DNA of 64,000 nt from Tubulanus polymorphus (Eukaryota; Nemertea; Palaeonemertea; Tubulaniformes; Tubulanidae). The notes under the pieces are model-generated. The model worked only from the letters and a program-made list of their open reading frames with translations, was not told the DNA's origin and did not search any database. Every line of letters begins with the position of its first letter. Position 1 is the stretch's first letter. Both the position numbers and the translations under genes were made by a program. Of the stretch, positions 33,080-44,147 are shown in pieces. Location: NCBI RefSeq assembly GCF_964204645.1, contig NC_134025.1:17082001-17146000 (forward strand), in the 5' to 3' direction.

Positions 33080-33245
33080 TGCAGTAAACCGACCTAGGTT
33101 ACAATATTGTAGCCTCGGTCAGTGTATGCAGATAAACCATGCAAGTCAACCGACCTAGGGTACAATATTGTAGCCTCGGTCAGTGATTGCAGATAAATCC
33201 GCGCAAGTCAACCGACCTAGGTTACAATATTGTAGCCTCGGTCAG
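33080..33245. repeat. Three palindromic subterminal repeats (right side)
   Basis: Three copies of a 61-bp unit, each holding ACCGACCTAGGNTACAATAT followed by TGTAGCCTCGGTCAGTG. The core GG(C/T)TACAATATTGTAGCC is a near-perfect 18-bp palindrome. The left side of the element carries two inverted copies, and the truncated sister element one (43,970). Confidence 0.8.
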
Positions 33246-33498
33246 TGTTCCACTGATGAATCATACATTTGCCTCAACCTAGTCTGCCAGGTTACTTATT
33301 GCTTTGTCTTTATCCTGGCCCAATCATAACCGTATTTCTTATTTCAACTTTACAACTGATTCCACGAATTTAATAATTCCATTTTCGAATAATAATGTGT
33401 TATTTATATTATATCTGACGCGCAATTAAATATTGTAAATTCTCAATTAAATAGTGTTATGTATTAGAATTTTAATTTTAATAAAAAATTTATAATAA

Positions 33499-34313
33499 AT
33501 GGAAGGAGGTAAAGTATATAAACATACTCCATACATCGATACACATGAAAATAATGATGGCTTATATTATGTAATACCTTGTAATATAGCTTTGATATTT
33601 GATCCTATTTTCAAAAATTATAAAACTAAACTAATAGAAATCGATAATAATAAAAGTGAAGTTGCTGATAATTTAAGTAATGAAATTGATAATAATGATT
33701 TACCTTCTACATCAAATAATGTTTTACCTTCTACATCAAATAATGAAATAATATTAAATATAAGTGAAAATAGAAATTATTGTGGTGACTGTAAAGGTGA
33801 ATTTTCAAACAGTCAATCAAATTGGAATAATCATATGAATACAGCTTCACATATTACTAATGTAATAGAACGTGTTGGTATAAGAGAATTTATAGAACAC
33901 CCATTTAGATATATAACAAAGTTTGTTTCAAATAAAAAAGTAAATGGTAAAGATTTATATAAAGATTCATTAGGTGAATTTTTATCTAAGGAACCTAGTA
34001 ATGATAAATTAGATTTATCTGCTGCTAAAAAAATATTAGGATCAAACATTGTAAATGAAATGTTGGAGTCAAACACTAAGAAAGATGACAATGAAAATAT
34101 AGTTACTGGAAAGCATATTCATAATGAAGATTATAGAGATGCAGATTGGACGAAACGTAAAGAAGTAAAAAAAAATTAATGATGCGGTAGATAGGATGAA
34201 AAAGGATTATAATGAAGAATTTAATGATGATTCGGTAGAGAGTTTGAATAAATTGTTAGGGTCTGATGGTGAAAGTGATTCAGATAGTAATGATAATTAT
34301 CTAATACGCACAT
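33499..34313 (+). pseudogene. C2H2 zinc-finger protein of the Polinton, one frameshift
   Basis: Starts at ATG 33,499 after TTTTAATAAAAAATTTATAATAA. The N-terminal part is followed by an imperfect repeat (NDLPSTSNN and NVLPSTSNN, about residues 67-82), then a matrin/U1-type finger YCGDCKGEFSNSQSNWNNHM with a second His, and a charged C-terminus. Frame is lost in a run of nine A near 34,167. The next frame continues without a stop to 34,313 with acidic residues (GDGESDSDSND-like), so the full product is about 270 aa. It may regulate or organise DNA; the function is not known. Confidence 0.65.
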
Positions 34314-34715
34314 AATTATTAGTTGAAAATTGTATAAAATAATAGTTAATAAAAAAAGGGGTTTTAAGTATTTATGTATCTAATACGTATCTAATACGTA
34401 TCTAATACGTATCTAATACATATCTAATACGTATCTAATACGTATCTAATACATATTATTTGAAAATACTTTAAATTATAATTTTTTTAAACATTCATAT
34501 TGAAACCTCAGTAATAATAAATAACCTTTATTATTTTCAAACTTACTCATATATTAGTTGAAAAAAATGAAAATAAATTGGTTGAAAATTGTATGAATAA
34601 TATTTATTTAAAAAAGGGGGTTTTAAGTATTAAGGTATCTAATAAGTATCTAATACGTATCTAATACGTATCTAATACATACCTAATACATACCTAATAC
34701 ATAAATACTTAAAAT
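34300..34715. repeat. GTATCTAATAC tandem arrays downstream of ATPase
   Basis: An 11-bp unit with inverted ends (GTAT..ATAC) is repeated about seven times at 34,374-34,455 and about six times at 34,636-34,705, with minor variants. Each array is preceded by the same leader (TTGAAAATTGTAT..GGGGTTTTAAGTAT), so the whole block is a tandem duplication of about 260 bp. It lies between the zinc-finger gene and the 3' end of the ATPase. Confidence 0.85.
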
Positions 34716-34718
34716 ATC

Positions 34719-35330
34719 TTACTTTTTAAATTTATATTCATAGGGAAATTGAAGCCTCAGTAATAATTTTGAACCTTTACTATTCTTTAATTTATTCATA
34801 CATTCATCATGTAACTCAGTGGGTATAATTTGATTTTCTTCCAATGATTGTTGCATAAATTTTCTATCTTTATTGTAGAATAAAACTAGAAATCTTATAT
34901 TCTCCCTAAAATCTTTAACAATTGAATTATATTTTTGATTTAAAACCCATGTTGTTATCCCAAAATCTCTCCCAGAGAAAGCTAGATAATATAACTCACT
35001 TTCTCTCACTTTTGAATCATGTTAATTTGCGCAATCATCTATAATGAATAATGTATTTGATCCTTTATAAATATCAATTGCTATTTTTATACAATTATCT
35101 AAATTTTCTTTTACTGTTTTAGGATCTAATATAATAAACTTTTTTATCTTAACTATATCTCTATTATATGTTTTATTCATTTCATAAGTGGGGCAGAATA
35201 ATATTATATTATCAAAATGATTCTTATAAATAGTTTCTAACAAGTCTGATATGAAATGTGTTTTACCACATTTGGTTACCCCAGTAACTAAAATATTATG
35301 CGGTTCAAATATAAATAAATCTTTATTCAT
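34719..35330 (-). pseudogene. Packaging ATPase, R3 copy, one stop codon
   Basis: Collinear with the ATPase at 22,096-22,707, with Walker A (GVTKCGKTHF, Asn to Lys change) and Walker B intact. A single TAA right after the Walker B segment (near 35,020) splits it into 102- and 96-codon frames in the same phase. Otherwise about 95% of residues agree, so inactivation is recent. Its start follows the integrase stop directly. Confidence 0.85.
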
Positions 35331-36411
35331 TTATTCTTTTAATTTTACCAGATAAAATCCATTCATTAAATTTATCATCATACCCTTTATATTTCACCAA
35401 AGAATACTTTTTTCCTTTAAGAGTTTTTGTTTTCAATACTTTTTCTATTTTGTATTCTATTTCATCTGGGTTTGGTACAAGTGATAATTCTTGTTCATAG
35501 AAATAACCTAATATTTCTTCATCTTTTAAATCTTCTAATTTATAAACAAATGGTTTATTTAATATTATCTTTTTAATTTTGAGTATTTCTTCTGTAAAAT
35601 TTGGAGTATAACCTTTATAAAATGTTTTTCTATATTTAGATATTCTAACGTGTTGTCCTATTTTAAATTTAGGTTATCCGAAATCATGTGTAACAAACGC
35701 TCCATATAAATTATTCCAAACTATTTCTGAATTATCTTCTTTTCTAGCTTGTAGAAGGTTTCATATTTATAGAACTATGTTTAGAATTATTATAACCTTT
35801 CACTAAATCATCTAATATATCGATATATTTATATGTTTCATTAGCAGTAAAATATTTCCACATTCTAGATTTCAATGTTTTATTAAATCTTTCTATAATA
35901 GATGCTTTTTTATCTGAGTGTGTTGAAAAATAATCTACATCGTTATCAGATAATAGTTTTTTAAAATGTTATAAAATTCCTTACCTTCATCAAATTGTAT
36001 CTTATCTGGAATAGCTTCTTTAAATATTGATTTAAAAGCATTTGTTACTTCTATTCCAGTTTTATTTTTGATTGGAATTGACCATGCGTATCTACTGAAT
36101 ATGTCTATAACATACAGTATCCAGAAATATCCTTTGTTGTATTCTTTTAAGTTCTTCATGTCAATTAAATGAGCTTGCCATTGTTGATCAATATATGAAA
36201 CCATAACTTTTCTTGTTAAATAAGTTTTATCTATTTTCTTGTGGATTTGATATGTTGGTTGATTTTGTAACCATGATTTTAATTCACTATATTTTATATC
36301 ACCATTTTCTTTATCAGATTTAATTTTATCCCATAATTCTGTAACGCTAGAATATGATACTTCACTCTCTGGGTTGTAATATAACTCTCTTAAATATTGT
36401 TCTTTTTTCAT
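35331..36411 (-). pseudogene. int: Integrase, R3 copy, frameshifted
   Basis: Open from 36,411 to about 35,935 (first two catalytic Asp kept), then frameshifted near 35,965 with another indel near 35,755. The C-terminal chromodomain reads normally to KYKGYDDKFNEWILSGK, so it shows what the end of the R4 copy should look like. It lacks the 27-bp palindromic insert present at 21,097. Confidence 0.8.
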
Positions 36412-36417
36412 CTTATT

Positions 36418-36784
36418 TTAATCCATTAATAATAATTTAGATTTAGTTTCAATGATTTTATCATTTGACTTATTTTCTGGTATAATAGGTTTATAATCAT
36501 TGGAATCATCTTTATCATCAGATTTGAATTTTGATTTATATATTACACCAGAGAATATAATAATTGTGATTAACCCAATTGTAATATATAAGTAATTATT
36601 TCTTCCACTATTAGAAGAATTAGATGGATTATTATTTGAATCAATATCAGATAAAGTCTGTGACTCATTTATATCAGTTAATTTCTTTTTCTTAGCTTTT
36701 TTTAATTCTGCAAATCTTTTACCTAATTCTCTGCCCATTTAATTTGTTTCTCCGATCTAGGCTTCTTCTTAACACCATCACTCA
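36418..36784 (-). pseudogene. p106/p122: basic membrane protein, frameshifted start
   Basis: Homologue of 20,608-20,976. The start at 36,784 and the basic head are in one frame, and the rest (from about 36,738) is in another because of an indel near KQIK. The Ser/Asn linker, the transmembrane segment (LYITIGLITIIIFSGVIY) and the tail are kept. Confidence 0.7.
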
Positions 36785-37386
36785 TTTATTTTAGTTAATT
36801 TTTGTTCTGATTCATTTTCTGTTTCACCGTTTGGGTGTCGTACGGCGCCATCTGTTTCGTTCTTACCTGATTTATATTCTATAGGCTTGATATTCGAAAA
36901 TGTTATGACACCAGTAGAAATTAATGTCATAACCGATCCTAATTGGAATGAAGCATAACCAACCCATTTTTGTAATTCAGCCATAACTAAGTAGTCATTT
37001 TTTAAATCAGTATATAATTCATTTTCATCATCAATTGATATTAACCGGTTACATAATTTTGAATAACATTTGACAATACCATCTGAAATAGAATCATTTA
37101 TTTTAGCTAATCTTGACTCTTCATAAATCTTAAAATATCTTATTACTTTATCTGGTTTCATAGAGTCTAATTCTTGAAAAGTAATGATCTTAGTCAAAAA
37201 TTGTTTACACTTTCCGCTAGCAATTAGTAATTCAAGATGGTGCTTACAATATAAGTAGTATTCATAATCAATATTACAATTAATATTATTTTCAATTTTG
37301 GTCGGAATATCCTTATTATCACTAATGCCCAAATCATCTAATGTTTTTTCAATATCAATACTATTCTTATTAGATTTCTTTGACAT
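36778..37386 (-). CDS. p202: conserved Polinton protein, intact copy
   Basis: A 202-aa open gene from ATG 37,386, behind TTTTTTCTCTAATATAA. It shares DDLGISDN, YEYYLYCKHHLELLI, MKPDKVIRYFKIYEE and the hydrophobic SFQLGSVMTLISTGVITF with the other two copies. There is no signal peptide and probably one membrane-associated segment near residues 150-170. Residues near 180 (DGAVRHPNGE) are encoded by the same short palindromic motif found in the R4 integrase. It precedes p106, integrase and ATPase in one tightly spaced block. The function is unknown. Confidence 0.75.
   Translation of the reverse strand: MSKKSNKNSIDIEKTLDDLGISDNKDIPTKIENNINCNIDYEYYLYCKHHLELLIASGKCKQFLTKIITFQELDSMKPDKVIRYFKIYEESRLAKINDSISDGIVKCYSKLCNRLISIDDENELYTDLKNDYLVMAELQKWVGYASFQLGSVMTLISTGVITFSNIKPIEYKSGKNETDGAVRHPNGETENESEQKLTKINE
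36823..36850. repeat. Diverged copy of the short palindromic insert
   Basis: On minus it reads GGCGCCGTACGACACCCAAA then CGGTGA, matching the 21,097 motif at most positions. It lies in frame in p202. The R4 p202 has a shorter related string. Confidence 0.5.
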
Positions 37387-37645
37387 TTATATTAGAGAAA
37401 AAAGCGAAAAAAAATATTATAAGTATTCTTCAAATGATACTAGAAAGTTAAAGTTAAAGAATTCTAGTATTGACTACTGATACTAGCTATTTGAATTTAA
37501 AGAGTTTCTATTTGAATCTTATCAAAATCTATTTAATCTAGTGTTAACAAGAATTGCAAAAGAAAATATTAAAAATTAAAATAGAAATAATTGTTAGTTG
37601 AAGGTATGCAATTTTTATTATATTTTATTTGAGATATATTAATCT

Positions 37646-38322
37646 TTAACCACTTATTAAAGACTCAACGTATTGTTCATTATTTGGATCATTATTCCAT
37701 TGATCAATAAATTTCTTTGCCTTTGTTAACTGGTCTAAATATAACTGTAAATCTAGTTTGTCATGTTTAATCTTATTTTCTTTCTTTTCAAGAGGTCTTA
37801 GATTCTTCCAATTCTTAATTAGTTAGTTCTTAATCATATTCATCCTTCATGTTAAATTTAGATAAAGGCAGCACATGATCTAAATGAAAATAATTGCCAT
37901 AATTATTTATATTCATTTTATCATCGAATTGAAATATTATCCATGATTTGAGAAATTCATCCGAACAATCTAGTAAATTAGATAGCGTTTCCGAGTGACT
38001 ATCTTTGCTAAATAATTTTGATATTTTAGATCTTAAACATTTTTTCAATTTGTAATTAAAATCTGTATGATATCTTTCTTTCTCATAATTATTTTGATAC
38101 GCTTTATAATATTATCTATTATTATCCCTCCATTCTCTCATATATTCTGTTATATAATCTGGGTGGATTTTCTCTCCATTGTTTATTATAAGCTTTCCAC
38201 TTTTCACTATTATCTATATAATAATCTGGATTATTTTTATGAAATTTTTTACAATTTTGTTTATTACAAGTTTTGCAATTATAACTTTTACCATCTTTAG
38301 AATTTTTATCATTCTTCAAAGA
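37646..38322 (-). pseudogene. HNH endonuclease, R3 copy, 5' end lost
   Basis: Collinear with the intact gene at 16,757-17,410. It keeps one CxxC pair (CKTCNK), the HNH residues (FHLDHVLPLSKFN) and the C-terminal YLDQL region, but has frameshifts near 37,830 and 38,090. Upstream of about 38,322 the sequence switches to the truncated TIR element, removing roughly the first 30 codons. Confidence 0.75.
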
Positions 38323-39249
38323 CCACACCCCCCCCCCTTTTGTGCCTTACGCACCAGTGGCCCTTCTCCAAAAGCTAGATTCTCGAGCATTTATCTAAAT
38401 TACTCAATGGCATTTATTTCAAGTCTGCCCCCCCCCCCGCGATCATGCCATTCTACAAAAGCATCATCTTTTCAGTTTGGATTCGCTTGCTAGATTCCCT
38501 GTTATAAATAGCGACATGTGCTTCAGATTTGCAGTGATACGTGACAATATAAACGGCGTATAAACAGTAGTGCAAAACTGTATGCAAACGCTATATAGTT
38601 TTCAGGGCAGTTAAAATCTAAACATTCTGAATATGCTCTTTGAGGATGTGAAATATATGAGCGATAAAACTCTAACCGATAACCATCGAGCTAAATCTGT
38701 TTGTATAATGTGATAAGTTTGAAGTTTTAAGATTAATCGAAATTGCCTTTATTTCATAGCAATAATTTAATGAAAATTCAATTGGAAGAAATGCAGCTTT
38801 GTCAAGTATAGGTCAACATTTTTTTTTATTATTTTATGTCATCGCCTGCTGTTAAAGATTCAATTGGAAGAAATGCAGCTTTGTCAAGTATAGGTCAACA
38901 TTATTTTTGATTATTTTTGTCATTAAAATGGTTTATGTTCGGAAAAATCCCCCAGTAAATACCCCCCCCCCCGGTAAAAATCTCCTCTAGGCAAATGTGT
39001 CCCCCTTGCTAACAGCAAAATTTAATAAAATACTTCAATATTCTGATTTTTAAAAGCTTATATCGTTTCAAAAATTTCAAATTTTCCGTGTTGTTTTTCC
39101 CAATATTCATCTTGAATAATCTGATAATAATCTGACTTTTACTAAGCTGCGTACATATAAGATGACATGATTCGTGACTTTTAGCAAGCAACATGCATAA
39201 AAATGATGATATTATCAGACGTAAGATAAAAACCCACTATTTAAAAATC

Positions 39250-41700
39250 AAAAGAAAATCTAAAATCGAGAATTATTTATTGAAACAATCTGAAATGTAA
39301 GAACACGACGTTTCGATCTCACACTAGAGATCATCGTCAGGTGTGAGATATTGACTAAAAACAGGGGTATTTATAAAGAGAAGGAACAGGTTAATTGAGT
39401 AAATTGGTGAGAGTAACTAATTAGTGGTTGGCAAGACATGGAGTAATGGAATTGTTGGGAGAAAAGCCATTATTTAAATTGGTACTAATATCTGAGTGAC
39501 GAGTAATTAGGGCAGACTCAACTATGTGGCGTTTAGTGTAATTGCTGGAAGTATAAATAATTTCGGCTTTCAAAATTAAAACGATGATCAGTGTTCCAAA
39601 CGTGATTGGCTACGCCACTAGCCGGTTTTTGATATATTATATCCTTTTGTGTTCCGAAATTCGAGTTTTTAAATCACGACCAGTTTCTCCAAAGTACATT
39701 TTATCACAGCCAAAACATGGAATTTCGTAAACTCCGCAGTCCAAAGGTTTAGATTGATTGTTTTTTACCAAGGTCTTGCTAATTTTGTTTTCACACGTGA
39801 AAATGATTTGTTTATCCATTAAAGGGAGAGAGTGACGAAACTTTTCCAAAACAGGTACATACGGAACTACAATGAATTCTGAAATGTGTTTTTTATTTTC
39901 TGGAGGTTTAGACTTAAAGAAAGTGCTGAGATAAAATCCCACTATTTACAGATTAAAAGAATTTAAAAACCGGAATTTATTTATTCAAACTAAGATATAT
40001 AAAAGACACTATCTTATTATCCGTTCACCACGTTTGAGTGTGGTTATCGTTCTATTAAAAATTTCCATAAATGTGATCGGGGTAAGCCAATTTTTTAAGA
40101 GAGTTGGATATGTGGTCAAATTCAGCCGAAAGGGAGGTTTCATCGCAGATCCGCAGTGCACGGAGAAAGAGGCCTTGAACGAGGCCAATTTTGATTGATT
40201 TAGCAGTAAACGAAAAGAAATGGAGATATGCCTCAGCGTTGATCGGTTTACGGTAGACTGAAAAAAAACAAATGAGAGTATTTATTGTGGATTAGAACAT
40301 CTAAAAACGGAATTTAGTCATTTTGTTCCCATTCAAATGTGAATTTCAAAGATGGATATTGAGAGTTGATGAAGTCAATAAAAGAGTGTGAGAACACGAC
40401 GAAAAATCATCAGAAACTAAGCACAGAATGTAATCAACACATCTAATCCAAGTTAGGTTTAGAGCCAGCGTAATTGGGGAGAATTTCGGATTCTAAATGT
40501 TCAAGAAAAGATTAGCCAAAATGGGGGATTATGGGTTACCCATAGCGAAACCGAAAATTTGTTCATAGAATTTGTCTTGGAAGTATAGATTGGTTGTACA
40601 GAGCTCCAAAAGTTCAAGTAAGCAATCTACAGGAATCGGGAGAGCAAGATTGGAGTCCGGGAGTTTTCTTCTTAATAAATTGAGAGTTGGTTCCAATGGT
40701 ATGTTTGTAAACAAGGATATAGCGTCGAAAGATATAACTTTTTGGCCATCAGGTTTGAGATTTTTGAGTTTGTCTAAAAGATCCAAATTGTGCCGAATGT
40801 GAGAATCAGAAAAAGTACCCAGAGCCGGGGAGTACTTTAGCCAGATATTTGGACGTAGTTTTTATTCTGAAGATATCTTGTTTAAAAGTAATAGTTAAAT
40901 ATTTATGTACCCTGTGTTAAAAGTATCAGATGGAGAGGCCCGTGTACTTCTTCACAAAAATAGCATTTTGGCCTTTCAAGGAGATCGGTGTGCAGCAAAG
41001 ATATACGCGTTACCTCCGCTATGAGATTTTCAGGCAGGTGGTCACCATGGTCTATAGTCATGAACACTGTACTATAACGCCCAGACATCCATCTAAACGA
41101 GTACCAGGTTTATAGTACCCAGGCAGCAGGCGAATCATTTGGGTCACCTGCAATGTACTATAACCGTAGAAATTAAGCACTGCTATGCTTTAACCAACCA
41201 ACAGCTGATAGAGTTCATCAGAGCATCCAAACTTGAAATCTCCAGGAATCTATTTACTGTTTTATAAGCAGTGGATGCCATGTGTCCCTCTAATCGCCTT
41301 CATCAACGCAAACATTAAAAAAATGTGACGATTTTAACTGCTAAATCTGCCAGCGATCACTCGATACCGTTACTTTTCATAGTTGATATCTTAAAAGTGA
41401 GATTGAAACAAATCCTTCCCGGATAAAAGGAACACCTTAAACAGTCACCTAAAACATATTCATAGTCATATAGTCTTGGATAATTACATGCCACATAATT
41501 ATTTTAGTTCAGGAATCGATATTTTTGAAGCTCGGCTTAAAAATCCTCCTATATTTAACAAGTGTTTTATAGAACAATGATATGTTTGATAACAGGGTCG
41601 AATGGTTTATTTTGAACATTTCATCCAATTCCAAATTGGCTACATATTTCAGCCTAGATTTCATGCTTTTTAGACAGGATGATTTGATATTGTTTAACAC
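39250..41700 (-). mobile_element. Penelope-like element, inverted copy
   Basis: Same RT and GIY-YIG motifs as at 26,230-28,620 (FDAISLFTNIPLEPTL near 40,730; GVYEIPCFGCDKMYFGETGR near 39,700). It shares the stop after MGNP. RT and GIY-YIG are in one frame where the other copy has a stop. An extra about 150 bp (39,925-40,075) interrupts it; that piece ends in GATAAAATCCCACTATTTA, matching the element's own 3' end, so it is a nested 5'-truncated Penelope insertion. Confidence 0.8.
39301..39346 (-). ncRNA. Hammerhead-like motif, inverted copy
   Basis: On minus: CACAC, CTGACGA, ATCTC..GAGAT, then CGAAAC and GTC with GTGT. The core is unchanged from the copy at 28,496. Confidence 0.5.
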
Positions 41701-41799
41701 TCAAGAGAAATCTCTCAAGAAAATCAAGATGCGGGGAATATATTTAAAGCAACGTTTCGCCTAAAAAATTGAAAAGTCATATTGTATTTCTAATATAAC

Positions 41800-43930
41800 A
41801 CATGTGCATGATCAGGCCTTATGACAGATTAGGCTACTACTCAACTGTGAAAGCCCTTAAATTCTGCTGACCTGTATTAATTTGTATTAGACATAAACGT
41901 AAGTGACCTAAGCAAGGGGACAAAACGCGGACAGCGATTTTATTGTCTGTATCAATAAAATACATAATTAAGCATATATAGCCTTGGTATTTTTCTGCGC
42001 AGAAGTGTGTTTGTTGTTTGAGCTAAATGGATGAATGCCATCTGTATAACTGAGCAATAATGTTTTAATGCGATAGAGCTACCCCTCCCTCTCCGTAACT
42101 TTCAATCAATCTACGGTCCTAAAACCGTTTCGTATCAATAGATACATTAGATGTAGATGTTGATTTAATTTCCGATAACAGAAACAATTAGTAATCGTAC
42201 TTATCTGAAATTCAACCTAAGGCAGACTTTTCTAAGTCTGAGGATTTTTCTTAGTTCCAAACGATTCGACTTGTCACCGAATAACCAAGACCTCAATTCT
42301 TGTTATATCTTTGTGTTCATTTGTAAAATCTAATGTACATATTCAAGCACGAATCAAGGACTTCGGTAAGAAACAGATTTTGAGAAAACTGATTCTGATA
42401 TATTTCATCTGTGAGGGAAACGAGACATCAAGCTTAATTGCTGTTCTTGGCTCGACTCCGTTTTCATAGCCATTTAAAACATAGTAGTGCGCACCCGGTT
42501 AATCGAACAGCCGTCTTACCGAGTCAACAGGTCATTTTTTCAAACTCAAAATAAAATGTTGTTGGCCGCATTGCTCTTCCGGATCGATATTTGAATATTT
42601 ATTCAAACAAAATCTTTGTTCGGGATATATTTAACATTAAACCAGACAGGAGAAAGTTAGACACGTGTATATACGTTGATATTTCCTCTGTTCACAAGTT
42701 TACAACTGCATACATCTGTTTTTATAAATTATTTAAACCGTTAAATTATTTAAACGTTTAAACTTGAGTACGTCTACGAACAAACGTCTTGTTTGGTTCT
42801 CGCGCGTGGAAACCACGCATATTTTTTAGTCTATATCTACTTGTTAAACTAGACACAACGTAATGATTGACAGTTCAGATAACAGTGTCTTGTTTTGCTG
42901 CTAGCGGAAAATTAGTCCATTGTAAATAATTTCTTGATTCATAAAATACTAAATCACCCTTAAGTAAGGGAATATTCTCCCAACTGAACTCAATTTAAAT
43001 TGTTTTGCGCCATCATTGACCTCGAACGATGAATTCAATGTAATTTTAAAACGCACTGAAAAATAACCAAAATATAGCGGTAAATTTCCGCCAATAAGAT
43101 TTTATTAATCATGGTATTTAATTGAATTTTAACTGAATTCGGCGAAGTTCAAACACCCTTCAACCTAGCAAGACAGCTATATCAGTGCGATTATACATTC
43201 CTCTGTCAGGAAGAAAATTTTGGTCAAGCCCATTTTCATGTATAGTCAATTAGCACACTGTCCTTTAAAACCAAGCAACATGTGATGCTCACAGTGTGCA
43301 GACTATTTTTGATCAGCATGCTCAGTGACGTCACACAGAGCTCCTAAACTGTAATGATCCAAAAATTGAACTAAACTCAATGTATCGGTACAAATCCGAA
43401 CATGTACACGGCCGGTATTTTACATTTGATACCAAAAACCCGTTCATGCAACGCACAGACCGCACCAACCCGTGAAGTTTCGCCGTTAGTTTCTTATAGA
43501 CTAGTATACATTTGCTCGGACGAAACTTATTTAGTTAACATTCTAACCGTGTGAATCCCTAGTTTTCGGAATTCTGACATTTTAGGAATTGTGCGCATAA
43601 ACGCCGCTTTCCAAATGAAATTTGGAATTTAAAGATAATTGTCGTTTTCTAATACGTGAATTTGAAACTGTCGTAGGTTATCACTATAATTGCTATAACA
43701 CAATTATCCTTCATGATTAAAAGCATAAATACAGTATCGGGAAAGGAAACTAACTCCATCCTTTATATTTCAATTCATATTTTGACACAGAATAGCGAAC
43801 AGTAGGACCTTCTCAAGACGAAATAAAAAACAGATTCTTTCTGTCCCCACATCTTCAAAATACTCTTTATTTATGGTCATCCAATTAGCCAGTACTTCAA
43901 ATACTGTAAAAACAACCGACTGGGATTGGG
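41800..43930. other. Noncoding body of the truncated TIR element
   Basis: Inverted counterpart of 24,060-26,150, with small indels such as a duplicated AAATTATTTAAACGTTTAAA near 42,745. No gene is seen. Confidence 0.6.
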
Positions 43931-44147
43931 CCAGCAATCGCAAGCAAAGGTCATGCAGTGAACCGACCTAGGCTACAATATTCGAGCCTCGGTCAGTGCT
44001 AACAGCTGAATCACACGTTCTACGCAAACCCGCACTGCTTGGTAACAGACTATCATTCCTTTGACCGAAGCATAACCGTTTTTCTTTTTTCAGCTTTACA
44101 ATTGATTCCATGAATTTAATAATTCCATTTTCGAATAATAATGTGTT

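Larger units (their letters stand above)
23437..33401. mobile_element. 9,965-bp element with terminal inverted repeats and palindromic subterminal sites
   Basis: The ends are inverted copies starting AACACATTATTATTCGAAAA; the first about 80 bp match (23,437-23,520 against 33,320-33,401 reversed). Inside each end, near-palindromes GGCTACAATATTGTAGCC recur at 61-bp spacing: 23,952 and 24,013 on the left, 33,098, 33,158 and 33,220 on the right. A target duplication could not be defined. Its cargo includes a solo LTR and a dead Penelope-like element. No transposase was recognised, so it is probably non-autonomous. A second copy, lacking one end, is at about 38,323-44,147. Confidence 0.7.
38323..44147. 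mobile_element. Second copy of the TIR element, truncated and inverted
   Basis: Reads in reverse as a close copy of 23,437-29,372, ending at 44,147 with the same AATAATAATGTGTT terminus and carrying one subterminal palindrome (43,970). The other end, corresponding to 29,373-33,401, is missing: it stops at the ATTCTTCAAAGACCAC junction near 38,322, inside the HNH gene. The solo LTR of the other copy is absent. Runs of C (38,330 and 38,430) and poly-C near 38,965 are expanded here. Its insertion separates MCP from HNH. Confidence 0.8.

Noticed and set aside
34374-34710. CRISPR-like array
   Set aside because: Units are contiguous 11-mers with no spacers, and the DNA is eukaryotic; a tandem repeat.
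38067-38493. Plus-strand open frames opposite the HNH gene
   Set aside because: They are low-complexity Tyr/Phe/Ile-rich shadows of the minus-strand gene and run into poly-C.
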